Of a DNA stretch of 64,000 nucleotides, positions 45,901 to 57,442 are shown in pieces. Under the pieces are notes generated by a model. It saw nothing but the letters and a program-made list of their open reading frames with translations, was not told the origin of the DNA and ran no database searches. The position numbers and the translations under genes are program-made. Position 1 is the first letter of the stretch. Every line of letters starts with the position of its first letter. This DNA is from Skeletonema tropicum (lineage: Eukaryota; Bacillariophyta; Thalassiosirophyceae; Thalassiosirales; Thalassiosiraceae), in contig CM074133.1 in NCBI GenBank assembly GCA_037178625.1, positions 434,001-498,000 on the forward strand, in the 5' to 3' direction.

Positions 45901-47626
45901 TATTCTCAAAAGTATTGAGGAAGCACGAGCAAAACGCAGCGTCAAGGATGGAAAGAGTGGTGCGACGTTGATTGTCGTGCCTCCTGGGTTGTTGGCACAG
46001 TGGGATGACGAACGCAAGGTACGTAAAGCAAAGTCGTTGCTATGATTGTGGTAGATACCTCCACGACTTACTCATATCATCTTTTCATTTCTTTTGCAGA
46101 AATTTACAAAGAACAAATTGAAGTGCATTATTGTGGATTCCACCCTATCGTTGCAGAGGCGTACTGTAAAAGAGATTTGCGAGGCTGATATGGTTATTGT
46201 TCCCGCTGGAATTATTGAGGATAAGGGGAAGACGACAAATGACCGTCCGTACACAGAACTTCTGACCATAAAAGCCAATGGCATCAAAATTCCCCCTGCG
46301 CCATCGAACGGCCATGCGGAAGCACCTACCATCGAAGGAACTTGGGTGCGTAACATGCAATCGGGTCCATCCATTTACGTGGGAAACACATCTGAGCAAA
46401 AGCACAGAGATGAACAAGCTTATTACGGGTACGCATACGCGGAAAATATCAAGAAGCTCCGCACAAAGAGTTTTGGACCGAATGAGAGAGGAGTTCCTCT
46501 CGAATATTTTTCATGGGACCGTGTCATCGTTGATGAATGCCACGAATGTCTCGTGTCTACAAAACAACAGGATCAGGTGTCCAGAAGCACTGAGTTCAAG
46601 GTCCAGGCTCGCAGAGGTGCGAGGGAATTCTTAGGTGTTGGCTGCACTGATGCATCGGCTCGTCCTGTAGTGGCTAGGACTGCGTTTTGGGGCTTGACAG
46701 GAACGCCACTGCTTGAAACTGAAGCGCGTGTGACAGAATTGGCGAATTTAATGGGAGGCACTTACCTTACTGGCTCAGCTCATCACTGGCGCAAGGAAGA
46801 GAGAGAATCTGGCCGTGATATCTTCTTGAATCAACAAGAGGAGGGATCCAAAAGTCGGGAATACAGGTGTGCTATTCATAATTCTTGCCATAATTACGTC
46901 GGGGCGGCTTGCCAGCGTAACCGAGGAGAACAACTTGCTGTTCAGCTTGAACGTAAACAGATCGTTGTCAACATGTCCGAATCAGACGGAGCAAAGTTCC
47001 TCAAAGCAATCAAGGTTGTAAATCTCGAGTCTTATTCGATTAGGCCTGACCAACTTGGTGAGAAGGCCGGTGATGTTCTCGCTGTAACTGCTTCGTCCAC
47101 TGCTCGTCGCGAAGCTCTGTTTGGGATTATTGACTCCATTCAGAAAGATGAACCCCAAACCAAGATTATCATCTTTGCTAATGCCGTGTATGGTGGGCAC
47201 GAGTCTGCCTTGTCAGCTTTGAGATCCAGTGGGCGTAAATTTTGCCATGTTGACGACAGCGACAGTGTGCTTAAACAGAATGAAATCATCTCCTGGTTTC
47301 GTCACACTGATGCTACCGAGGAAGATAGAGCACGACCTCGTATCCTGTTGTTATCCTTCAATCAAGCTGCTGGACACAATCTGCAAGAAGCATGTCACCA
47401 CGTCATCATGTATGATCCTATGTATTCTGGAAGTGATGCAGTTGCAGATGCTTCAGTAGAGGAACAGGCTCTTGGACGTGTTATGAGGCAGGGACAGAGA
47501 GAGGATGTCACCTGTTACCGTATCTTAGTGAAGGGACCCAATGGAGAGAAATGCCTCGACGACTGCATTATTGAGAGGAATCTCGATGAGGAAGTATTAC
47601 GTGCTGCAACTTCCAACTTTGATTAA
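39964..47626 (+). CDS. DNMT5-type cytosine DNA methyltransferase with SNF2 helicase domain
   Basis: Six exons: 39964-41971, 42083-42148, 42245-42439, 42541-43533, 43629-46018 and 46100-47626. All introns are GT-AG with matching phase, giving 7,179 coding bases and about 2,392 residues, close to known DNMT5 size. N-terminus: low-complexity basic/acidic repeats, a PIP-box-like SKSITSFF (residues 27-34) and a Tudor-like segment (YDARHKYYKVKYEDDDVEEM, about 218-237). Methyltransferase motifs: LNTACSGTDAPS (about 583), AGTSCKDFS with the catalytic Cys, FENVQNAPW, LPQTRNR and GNAMSVPV spanning the exon 4/5 junction. A small CxxC...CxxC...H finger follows. SNF2 motifs: GDAIGSGKT (about 1832), VDECHE, LTGTP and RVMRQGQRED. 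DNMT5 is known as an ATP-dependent CG maintenance enzyme; this role is inferred from family. All motifs appear intact. Confidence 0.95.
41972..42082 (+). other. DNMT5 intron 1
   Basis: Starts GTGAGTGG and ends TTTAG. Its 111 bases keep the reading frame, so retention would not shift it. It contains a short GTGTGT run. Confidence 0.85.
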
Positions 47627-47915
47627 TATACGGGAATGAATTTAGCGAACTATATTAAATTATAAGAGATACATCACATGAAGATATCTGTTCGCAGCAA
47701 ATGTTGGTTGTCATACAACATAAAAGCAGATCTTCTCTTACATATATCTGGATGGCTGAAGCTATGCAAACGGACGATGAGACCACAACGCAACTTCTTC
47801 ATCGCGACTTCTCTCGAGTAGGGAAGTGAAATGAAGCGAAGTACCTAGAGCACTACTTAATTATATAGAGCTAGAGTGCCATGTCTTTGTCATTAGACGT
47901 TCGCCTTGGCTTCTG

Positions 47916-47975
<60 letters not shown>

Positions 47976-48779
47976 CGTGCATTGTACAATTACGCAGCAG
48001 CCCAAGCTTCATGAATATCTTTCTTCTAAGCGTCTCAGTCTCAGATGTCTGACTAACTAAGGAAAGTTAACATCACAACCGGCCGAAGCGGATATGAAGA
48101 CAATTGACGCTACCTGGCCTCCTTTACCCTTGTAGCAATCTAAGCGCTTTTCCAAAATGATCCTAGGTTGGAGAAATAGGTCTGCGTGAGTTATTAAGTG
48201 TTGAGCTTTAGACATTACGAAGGGTTTCTTGACCTTACGTTTCTTGGTGGTAACCAGCTTTGCATTATGTGGGATGATACTGAAAGAAGCAGTAGATAAG
48301 AGGATGGTCGTGATCAAGCGAGTGATACGTATTGGAACTAAGCGTGACGTACACACTTGTTGAGTGAATCTCAAGAGGGCTGAGCATAAGACTAAGATCG
48401 CATGAAATGGACTTTGAAATCGAATTCATTCATTGGAACTAGAAAAGCAGTGCCAAACATGTTACATCTCTGGCGAAAAACATGAAACATATATCTTCAT
48501 TCTTACGACCTACGGAGACGGAAACATTAATTCCCGTCATCCTGCCTCTCTTCTCTCTCTAGAGAGAGAGGCAGCAAATAATGTGCCATAAGACACGTGA
48601 CGGCGATGGGATTATTTGGGCGCTACTTGACCTGCCCTGCTAGTAACTGCTGCTTGTCCGAGTTGCGGTGGAACTTGGACGGTTGTGATCGCCCACGCGT
48701 TAATATCACGTGCAGTACTGATTTGTGATGTATCACTGCATCTCTCGCAGAAACTGAAAAGAGACAGTGCTAAGAACTC
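47627..48779. other. Intergenic downstream of DNMT5, with microsatellite
   Basis: No gene supported. A (CT)27 run occupies about 47919-47972. The stretch 48290-48640 is a diverged copy of about 48960-49250, sharing GGCAGCAAAT and GGGCGCTACTT, which suggests an old duplication. Confidence 0.4.
47919..47972. repeat. CT dinucleotide microsatellite
   Basis: Uninterrupted CT repeat of about 27 units, 290 bases after the DNMT5 stop codon. Confidence 0.9.
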
Positions 48780-49017
48780 TTTTTGGTGCAATGAAAGGGC
48801 TAGAGATCCCTTGCTTGAGATTGCATTTATGCAAGATGGAAAGATTGTAGAGAGAGGCTCTTATTGAACTCATGCTTTGAGAGGAGGATATTGCAGTCGG
48901 TGCAATTTTCCATGTGATAGCCACCTTTAAAACATCGCATTCTGTAGGGAGTAAGGATGCTGACAAAGACGAGCAAAATGATATCCAGATTCTGCTGAGC
49001 AAGTGCTGGGAAAACTA
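48780..49017 (+). pseudogene. Possible ABC-transporter C-terminal remnant
   Basis: Frames around 48820-48866 read EIAFMQDGKIVERGSY, resembling the sequence just after the H-loop of ABC ATPase domains (usually D-A-D-x-I-x-V-M-x-x-G-x-I-x-E-x-G). One-base shifts then continue as EDIAVGAIFHVIATFK to NDIQILLSKCWEN and a stop at about 49017. No Walker motifs remain. A small scrap, so the identification is tentative. Confidence 0.35.
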
Positions 49018-50110
49018 AGACGTCCGACGCTGATAAGATATGGAATTTCTCTCAAGAGAGCTAAGATCAAGATCACGTAAGTTCGTGTCATAATAATTTA
49101 CATCTTTTGTAACTACACTCTACCTCTATACCTCTAATACCTCTCATTCATACGAAAATGGAAACGCTAAGCATCAATCATCCCGATAGAGAAAGAGTGG
49201 CAGCAAATGTACCATGATGTGCGATGGGAAAAAGGGCGCTACTTTGGTTGATCGAAGTAAGTAATTGACTATCTGAAGACAATGGGATTCAGATGAGGCG
49301 AAGATGTAGCATATAAGATTCCTTTATTCGTAGCACAGCGGTGGAACATTAATAGTCATCCTCGTAGTGAATCCTGAACATACAATGATGCACGACGATA
49401 GTATTGAACTCCAGCTGAACTTGCTGCTGCTGCGCACGGCCGCAAGAGAGGTAGTTGATGAAAGGTGTCAGTTGCTGGTTTCCTCAATCTCTCGAGAGAG
49501 AATCGAGTACTTATCCCCACGCCGCGAAAAGGCCTCTGACATGTCGGGGGTGGGCCATTGATCCCCGAAGGGAAAAGGTTAGACTTCAGCGGTACCCCCA
49601 AGGTACGTGCCTGGGAACTTTGCCCGGTCCTTGCCCAAGGTCGGTTCCGAACCGATGCCTGCCACCTCCAGACGCCGCCGTCTCTAGGAGTACCAGCCCG
49701 ACGCTGGATTGAAAGTTGGGCGAAAGAACATGCCATACAGCCTGGTTACTGCTGAGATCACCATTCCTCCACAGATAGTGGATTTTATCCTCTCCCGAGT
49801 TACGAAGATTTAGCGTCTTTCCGGACGGGAAGTTATGCTCTTCCGAGAGTTACGAAGTTTATGAAGTCATTCCGGACGATGGTTGTTGGTTTAGTGTGTG
49901 TTGCGAAGACGGAGATGGGTGGTAGGTCGAAGGTCGCGAAGGTTAAGACGGAAGGCATGTCGGAAGTTGTAAAAATGGAGAGAAGATACAACAAACAAAG
50001 GAGGGTTAGTGAAACTTTCTGAATGACAACTCCCACAACCAACATTTCCCCCGATAGAGCTGATCAGACTCCACCGGAGGGGGGCGAACGATAAAGCAAA
50101 ACAAAGCATA
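49018..50110. other. Intergenic with a GC-rich island
   Basis: Around 49530-49740 composition rises sharply and all three plus-strand frames are briefly open. The stretch has several short self-complementary parts (GGTCGGTTCCGAACCGA near 49639). It could be a structured RNA gene, an SINE or a foreign fragment; no family fits by eye. Confidence 0.3.
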
Positions 50111-50614
50111 TTATAAACAAAGTGAAACATGAAACACCAAACATGTATTATGAACTCGGACTGACGGCACGAAACGCTCCGGCTCTCTCCTGACTCTTGG
50201 AGCTGTCATACTCCAATAAGCCCCAAGGTCACTGCTAAGAGATGCTACCTCACGCCGCCTTGATGCCCTCTTCTTCCTCGTGCGCCTCGCAATCGGTTCA
50301 ACCGGCTCTTCATGTCCAGCGTCATCACCGAATCGTACGCCCTCCTTCTCTTCTACAGGCTGCGGCGCCGCCTCCTCCACGTGAGGTAGCATCCTTACCT
50401 TTCTCTCTACTTGACGAGTAGAGACATCGAGCGATGGCTCCGTCTTGACGAAGAGTTTGGCAGTGCAGGTGGCACTGAAGACTACTCTGCGGCTGTTGTT
50501 ACGACGGTGACTGGCCTTTCGAAGGATCGAAGGGTGGGCCGGTGCCGTGGACGAGCGGTGCGCTGCTGCCTGACGACGGGAGCGTTGTTGAAGCTTTTTC
50601 AGGGAGAATACCAT
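50111..50614 (-). CDS. Small basic protein, unknown
   Basis: A 167-residue frame from ATG 50614, very Arg-rich. It contains SILRKASHRRNNSRRVVFSA, where RVVF resembles a protein-phosphatase-1 docking motif, a later VRFGDD and a basic RRTRKKRASRRRE stretch. No catalytic domain. Glu/Pro-rich segments and an ordinary stop at 50111 suggest a regulatory or nuclear protein. The overlapping upstream frame (ATG 50753) could be its 5' leader or an alternative first exon. Confidence 0.45.
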   Translation of the reverse strand: MVFSLKKLQQRSRRQAAAHRSSTAPAHPSILRKASHRRNNSRRVVFSATCTAKLFVKTEPSLDVSTRQVERKVRMLPHVEEAAPQPVEEKEGVRFGDDAGHEEPVEPIARRTRKKRASRRREVASLSSDLGAYWSMTAPRVRREPERFVPSVRVHNTCLVFHVSLCL

Positions 50615-50754
50615 GGTTGTTGTTGTTGCGTAGGGACGATGATAACGAAGACAATGTAGACGATGTAGTTGTTGAAAGTAGCTGGTTGCTAGATTTATGA
50701 GCCTGTTTGTGCTTGCTTCGGTGTGAAGTGCTGAAGTCAGTCATGAAAGCCATC

Positions 50755-52757
50755 CATGACTGAACCTGTCGACAATGTGCAAGAAATAAAGAGAGGTATG
50801 TATCTCGCTAAATATACCTGACTGTCCGGTTTTGTCCGTCTTTTTCCCTCTTTTCAGCGTCCTCGCTAGTGTCCTGATGTTTGAGCTCCTCGTCACGTTT
50901 GGGACAAGTCGAAGTACCGAAGTGACATTAAAGTTGAAATATGTACATCACATTTTCGGTACAACGCACAAAACAAAACAAAGCATCCTGTCAGGATTAT
51001 TTCGAACATCAAGAACTTTGACAGCCAGCCATAATACTGCAGCCACCGTTGAAATGAGACCGCTACGTCTGCCACAAATTCTGACAAACATCAATCAGCG
51101 GTGTTATAGTACAAGATTTTCCATGACGGCCATCAATGCAGTTGAGAGTAGGAGGGAGGAGGAACATACCATCACCTAGCACAGGTGACAAGAGGAGTGC
51201 GGACTTGCCACTGAACTAGAGATACCTAGACTGCACTCCTCTTATTACCTAAAATGGGCAAGTTCAGATCCAGCTTGCCCAGTAACAGCTCCTGAATACC
51301 ATCCTAAACTAATCACTTATTTATCTAATCATGCAATGCCTCATGCAAATGCAAAGGCAAAGGGATTGACATTAGCCATTGATGTGATATGCAGTTCCTC
51401 TTGTCAACACAGGAGCTCCTTCTCTTCCCATCCACACTCTTTCAATGATACCAATCATCATGATACTTATTGTACACGGCAAGTAATCAAAGCCAGAAGC
51501 AAAAGCACACAGCTATTTTATCAAATATGAGGATATCGAGTGGTCGTAAAAGCTTTAACAAGGTCATTTATGTGTTGTTGATCATGGCAATGATCTCGAA
51601 CTTGTTACTTCTATCTACCAGTGAAGTGAGAACGCATCCTCTGCAGTTGTGTCGTTTTTCGTTACCGCTACTGCGTATGAGAGAGTTATTTTCTCATCGT
51701 CTGCAGGGCCTCCAATACTTGAAGTTCAACCATCATTCTCTCTACTTTTGTGAAAGATAGAAGCGAATTGTCCATCATCATGTCATCTATATCTTCACCT
51801 CCCTCATCCTCCTCGTCTTCGTAATCATCCTCGCCGCAATCATTTAGGACAGCTTCCAGCCCAGCGTCACCATGTCCTCCTTCTCTTTCATTTAAGCAAC
51901 GACGTCACTAGCACTCTCTTCTTGCATATGTTAGCTGTTCGTGCCATCTTATCATCATCACGTCGTCCATCACTACCAGCATCGTGGAAAGTGAACCACT
52001 CCAAACAACGACTTGCCAAATTCTTCATCCCTCTCTACAGAATGGAGCGAGGGTAAGCAAGCATCGGGTATTAGCAGCAATGTGGTCCCAGCATCGACCG
52101 CATACTTTCTTTTTAGTTTTAGCATGCAAGATAAAGAAAATGAACGAACACGAATATCTATGTATGTATTTACTTAAGTACCTCTTTACCAATCTGTCAT
52201 TCCCCATCACTCATACTCATCACCATCAACCATCAAATCAAAGATCTTTGCAATGAAGCTGAAGAACATTTCCACATACACGCAGGCCACTAAATAACTA
52301 ATTAGCTCACGCCACTAGCAACAGTACCATCAACAAGCTATGCTTTAAATGCATTGGCCGCTAACGTTAATTTGTTGTTGGCAGACGCAGCGCGGTTGTC
52401 TAATAGCAAACGGCGGCTGCCATGAAATAATGCTTGTGAGAACATACGATGTTCCCTGCATACAATACTTATACGGATGGACGGGACATGCATGATGGCA
52501 CATGATATTTTTTTTTCCTCGAAAATGTGATGCATTTCAACGTCAACTTCAAGTTCCTTGTCACTCGGTACTAGACTTGTCCGCTACGTTGACCTCCTCC
52601 GTCCAGACCTCCTCCCTCGCGCGCTCCTCTGACCTTTTGACCAGCCTCGAGCCTCGAGCCTGAATGAGCCTCGACCATGACGAAGACAAACTACACTTTC
52701 TACTAACGAGCTTAGGCAACAATAATCTCTCAGACTACTCAACCTAACAAGTAGTAC
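50755..52757. other. Intergenic, no recognised gene
   Basis: No family-like ORF. An 11-bp perfect stem AAGAGGAGTGC/GCACTCCTCTT at 51190-51243 surrounds a loop of about 32 bases. A hydrophobic short frame near 51525-51760 is not convincing. Confidence 0.4.
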
Positions 52758-53406
52758 ATGATGAAGGCAGCGCAATTATTCCTATCCGAAGTAAAATCAA
52801 TCGTCATCTCCACGCTGACATACCTGCACCGTAATGCATGGACGATCATTTTCATTCTTGGCGGTGCCTACGTTTGTTATGACAATTGTGAGTATCTTCT
52901 ATTCGTATGATGCATATTCTCTGAATGATATGATGCAGCATGTATACTTTTATAGTCCTCGGTGCATTATTCTATTTCATACAAATGATATTCTCATCAT
53001 AATTGCTCTCTTAACGTCTCTCATAATTCGGGCAATAATTTGTTACAATATCGACACATCTCGCTACATAATAATATTATTACATCAATCGATGAACACA
53101 CATACAGTCCTACACCCACTAATCCACAAATATCAAACCCAACAATCGTACAAACAAGCCACAGATCCAAATCGTGTCGCCGTACTATCACCCGATATGA
53201 GACGCGTTCGCGCCAAACAACAAGAAGCGGCTCACCAGCGAGCATTGCGGGCTGAAAAGGAACGAAAGGAGAAGGTAAAGGTGGAGAGGGAGCGGAAGAG
53301 AGTGAAGAGTCCTGAGGAGGAACGGTGGGATATGTTGGGTGGGGAGGGGAAGAGGTTGGGGGTGGTTGGTGATGATGATGGTGCTGGATTGAGGCAACGA
53401 CGGTGA
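52758..53406 (+). CDS. Selenoprotein S/VIMP-like membrane protein without selenocysteine
   Basis: Two exons, 52758-52887 and 53108-53406, joined through a GTGAGT...ACAG intron of 220 bases in phase, give 142 residues. Exon 1 encodes a short lumenal start and one membrane helix (WTIIFILGGAYVCY). Exon 2 has the charged helix RVRAKQQEAAHQRALRAEKE and then ERWDMLGGEGKRLG, matching the VIMP pattern of a helix followed by a W-x-x-L-x-G segment. VIMP recruits p97/VCP to the ER membrane in protein degradation. The frame ends in TGA without the Gly-Sec-Gly tail, so I read it as a stop. A second in-frame ATG is at 52761. Confidence 0.6.
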
Positions 53407-53511
53407 TACTATTATTATTAGGTTGATCTGTATTATTACTTGCACACAGTCTTGCTTTAGAGGCGACACATGAAATCAAAGTGAATCAATCAACCAACCA
53501 TCATCAATCGC

Positions 53512-54560
53512 TCATTCATCCTCAAAGAATTCATTATATGTAAACGTTCCAATCCAATGATACTGCTCCCTTGTACCCATCGCCCCTCTCAACCTCTTCA
53601 CAGCAATCACACCCTCCTTGGCAAATATTATATTGTTCGGTCCCTTTATGACCTTTCCAGATTCCAATGGATAGATTTGTTCCAATTCGTCCAATTGAAG
53701 TTTCAACTTGCCTCTCCGTTCCACCAAATCAACCGACTCACGAAATTTCATGGCCTTTTGAAATAAATTTTTACCTTCCTGTTCCTCCTCTATCCTATCC
53801 AATTGTCGTGTAATCTCCTCTATACCCTCCTCCAACTTTCTCTGCCTCTTCACGGCTCTATCCAACAAATTTTCGTTGTCATTATTCCAACACGACGACA
53901 AGAAGTAAACTCGTTCGGCAGGCAACTCCACATCATTCCTCACCGCACCATCTGGAAAATCTACAAAGAATCTCAACGCATATTGCTGACTTTGGACTTG
54001 TTGAATCTGACACCCATATGCTCCCGGTAACACTTTCACGCGTTGTGTCCCCTCAGCATTAATGAAGGATGGTTCATTTAATGGAAATGTCGTGTATAAT
54101 TTCGATCCCATTAATGCGTCACCTTGGAGTAACCGTTCTTTGGACATTTCGTAATCGGCAGTGTCGGATGTGAATTCGAGTTCGAGTGTGAGGCCTAGTT
54201 TGGCACCGGATGCTGCCCACTCTGGTGGCTTTGGATGTTTGTGTGTGCATAATAATATATTGGGTAGCGTAGGAGAGAGTGAGTAGGATTCTAAAGATGG
54301 CACGTGGAATACACAATAATAAGTAGTATATAGGAGAATACAATGTGTATTTATCTGCTCACCATGGCAGTACCGGGTATTCGACCTATCGAGAGAGCAA
54401 GTTCACATTGGATATCTTGAAGGCGGGTCAAGAGTGGTGTGGTGGATGTGATGGAAGGGTTGAATGCATGAGCATGAAATGATTGTAGTGATGATATTAG
54501 TAGGAGGACATTGGCTGCTGCAAAGATGCTGCAACTTGGTCGAAGAATATGCTGATCCAT
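53512..54560 (-). CDS. Conserved predicted plastid protein, unknown function
   Basis: Two exons on the minus strand (54560-54363 and 54228-53512; intron 54362-54229, GTGAGC...AAAG, phase 0) give about 304 residues from MDQHILRPSC. The start is a signal-like hydrophobic stretch ending SFHAHAFNP, close to the diatom ASAFAP plastid motif. Splicing joins LALSIGRIPGTAM to PPEWAASGAKLGL, a continuous conserved-looking stretch. Further conserved-looking parts are RFFVDFPDGAVRNDVELPAE and a coiled coil (EEGIEEITRQLDRIEEEQEG). An earlier ATG in the same frame would add a hydrophobic leader. I recognise no enzymatic domain; the role is unknown. Confidence 0.7.
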
Positions 54561-55501
54561 CAACATCATTATCATTAGTATTAGAGCTGTCAGTGTTATC
54601 GTATTGGTTACGTTGCTATGCACACGGGGTGATGGTAGCATAGCAGTAAATGATGTGGCGTGTGCGTCATCTTCTACAATACTTCTATCTTGCCATTGAA
54701 AGCTCTCTCCCTCCATTCTACGTATTGATTCCTACGTATATCACACTCAAAGGTCTCTCAGAGAAAATCTTTCTTCTCAAATCTTTGTGCCGGCCAACAC
54801 AAGATCACTACGAATCACTTGGATCAAGATTGAAGGAGCAGTCTTGATCTTGAAAATGTTGCATTGCCAATTGAAATCATAATTGCTCACTATTTAGTCT
54901 CCCTTTTACTCATGCTCTGCCTGTGCTTGGGCTGTATTCTGAAATGTAATTTGTATCTTCGTTCGAAGTCAAGGTCATGTTGCCATAACCATAAATCAAT
55001 TTGTTTTCAGTCATTCATTTTATCTTTCCCCTACGTATTGATCCCAGGATGGGCACGAAGCCGCTGGAAGATCCAGATCCATTAAAAGAAAACAGTGCAA
55101 ATAGATTCTAACCATGGCTGCAGTTAGTTCGGGTACACCATGCATGATTCATGCACTGTCAAGGGTACTCATTATTCTACGAGAGTGTTCTCATTCTCAC
55201 CATCTTGTATTGCAGAAAGTATTTATTTGTGTGAGTCGCGTGTCGCTCTGAGGGTTCCCGTGATGTGAGAAAAGTCAAGTTGAAGACCAACTCATCCGTG
55301 CAGATCCGTGCACATACAGGCCAAGACCAATTCATCGTCGCGTGCCAAGCTACAACAGAATGAGCTCATAAAACCAATTGCAATAACTTGAATCCACGAT
55401 ATCACTATCAGGTTCAGAATACCTGCAGCTCATCATCTCAAGCTCATAACATAATCATAATTTCCTCCCTCTGTTCATCATCATCAGAGTCTTCATCAAA
55501 G
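54561..55501. other. Intergenic and promoter region of ankyrin gene 1
   Basis: It contains ATCTTGTATTGCAGAAAGT near 55204 and AGCTCATAAAACCAATT near 55364. Both also occur, in the same order, before the chitin synthase-like gene (near 63522 and 63652). Confidence 0.5.
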
Positions 55502-56385
55502 ATGGGCGCAACTTCATCGGTCTACTCTTACAAAGGCCAACAGCTCCGGAACAGTCCGAAATCATGGCAGCAGAATGGAGGGGAAAGGATCCTATTCGGG
55601 CATTGGGTGCTGAGTGGAGATCAAACAGGAAGTTTAAGAAAAAGTGGAGATCCAGGAGGAAGTATCGCTGTTCGATACGTCATTCAAAGTAATAAGGAAA
55701 AGACTCAAGTCTGGACAAGTGGAGATTCAAATATTGATTTGAACTCCGAACCTATCAGCAAGTGGTATGGGAATCCTCTCCGATGAGGCAGATATCCTAT
55801 TAGCAAATGGCCATACAATTCAAGTAAGACTTGTCAATCCAGACAGTCCTGGATCTGGAGACCAGTCTTTGCGTGTTTTTTTGAACGGGAGAGATCTAGA
55901 TCTCGATAGTGAACCGGATGATCATAACACTAACACGCCGCTTCTTTGGGCTTGCGCTAATGTTCGGGTTGATGCGATCAAGATCTTAATTGATAACGGG
56001 GCAAACGTCAATGCCAAGAGTGGTAATTATGGGGTTACGCCGCTCCATTTCGCATGCAATAGGGGACATGTTGATGCGGCCAAGCTTCTCATTGAAAAGG
56101 GAGCAGAAGTCTCTTGGGCCGCTCCACCATGCTTGCTATTTTGGACGTGTTGATGTGGCCAAGCTTCTCATTGAAAAGGGAGTAGACGTCAATGCCAAGG
56201 ATCGTGATGGAGACACGCCGCTCCGTTGGGCCATGAAGGGAGGCAAAGAAGAAATGGCTAATTTCATGGTTAAAGAGGAGATGAAAGTTTCGGGGTTGCC
56301 TGGACCACCTCAGGAGAGCATGGCTGAATGGGCCGTGAAAGAAGGGGCAAAAGCAATGATCAACTTGGCCTTGGAGAAATCCTAA
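55502..56385 (+). pseudogene. Ankyrin-repeat protein, copy 1, two frameshifts
   Basis: Starts MGATSSVYSYKGQQLRNSPK, identical to copy 3. The unique N-terminal domain (about 140 residues, including GHTIQVRLVNPD and SLRVFLNGRDLD) is broken by a frameshift near 55770. Ankyrin repeats follow (TPLHFACNRGHVDAAKLLIE) with a second frameshift near 56110 and an end at 56385. Its C-terminus (MVKEEMKVSGLPGPPQES) differs from the other copies. Compared with copy 3 it has about four repeats instead of seven. Function of the family is unknown; ankyrin repeats mediate protein binding. Confidence 0.8.
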
Positions 56386-56734
56386 AGGCTGCTTTTGGCG
56401 TGTAAAGAGTATCTATGTTTGAAATAGTAAGAAAGCATTGCTAGGATATCCCCTGTTACTGTATAATTAGTTTAGCAACCGCATAATCAAAGATATAGCA
56501 ATGTAAGATAGCATAAGGGATACAGTTGATGTTGATGTTCGGACCGACGACCACGACCAGATCCTCACTTCTTCCATTTGACAGTTCTCTTTTACCACCC
56601 AAATCACTTGCTTCTTTTTGCGCTCGCTCTCTCAAAAAGTGCTTGGGAATCCCTCGACCTCATTGGAAGGACTTCCGATCTGGAGCAAGTTGGCGTCGTA
56701 CTTGTTTATCGAATCCTCTAGCAATATCGTAGGC
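56386..56734. other. Spacer between ankyrin copies 1 and 2
   Basis: No gene seen; homology to the ankyrin N-terminus begins abruptly near 56735, so the start of copy 2 has been lost. Confidence 0.5.
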
Positions 56735-57442
56735 AAAGGCGAACAGCTATGGAACAGTCCGAAATCATGGCAGCAGAATTGGGGGGAAAGGATCCTATTC
56801 GGGCATTGGGTTAGTGGAGATCAAACAGGAAGTTAAGAAAAGTGGAGATCCAGGAGGAAGTATGGCTGTTCGATATGTTATTCATAATATTGTAAAGATT
56901 CAAGTCTGGGCTAGTCCAAATTCAGATATTGATTTTGATTTGAACTCCGAACTCCAGAACAAGGTCATTTTCCTACCTCCGATAAGGGCAGATATCCTAT
57001 TAGCAAATGGCCATACAATCCAAGTAAGACTTGACAATCCAGACAATCCTAGATTTGGAGGCCAGTCTTTGCGTGTGTTTTTGAACGGGAGAGATCTAGA
57101 TCTCGATAGTGAACCGGATAATCATAACACTAACATGCCGCTTCTTTGGGCTTGCGGTAATGGCTGAGCTGATCAGGCCAAGCGTTCAATTTATCACGGG
57201 GCAGATGTCAGCGCCAAGGATGATGATGGGAATACGCCGCTCCATTATGCTTGCGGTCGTGGACATGTTGATGTAGCCAAGCTTCTCATTGAAAAGGGAG
57301 CAGATATCAATGCCAAGGATAATGATGGAGATACGCTGCTCCGTTGGGCCATGAAGGGAGGCAAAGAAGAAATGGTCATTTTGATGGTTAAAGAGGAGAT
57401 GAAGGTGTTAGAGACCACCTTCACCTTGGAAGAGCTTGATTG
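56735..57442 (+). pseudogene. Ankyrin-repeat protein, copy 2, truncated and broken
   Basis: Lacks the first codons: homology begins at GEQLWNSPKSWQQNWGERIL. It has a frameshift near 56830 and a TGA at about 57165 where copy 3 has a Trp codon in GGTAATGGCTGGGCC. The end (KGGKEEMVILMVKEEMKV, ETTFTLEELD) matches copy 3, not copy 1. About three repeats are left. Confidence 0.8.

Noticed and set aside
53404..53422. TGA of the VIMP-like gene as a selenocysteine codon
   Set aside because: Only four Tyr codons follow before TAG, and there is no Gly context or recognisable SECIS.
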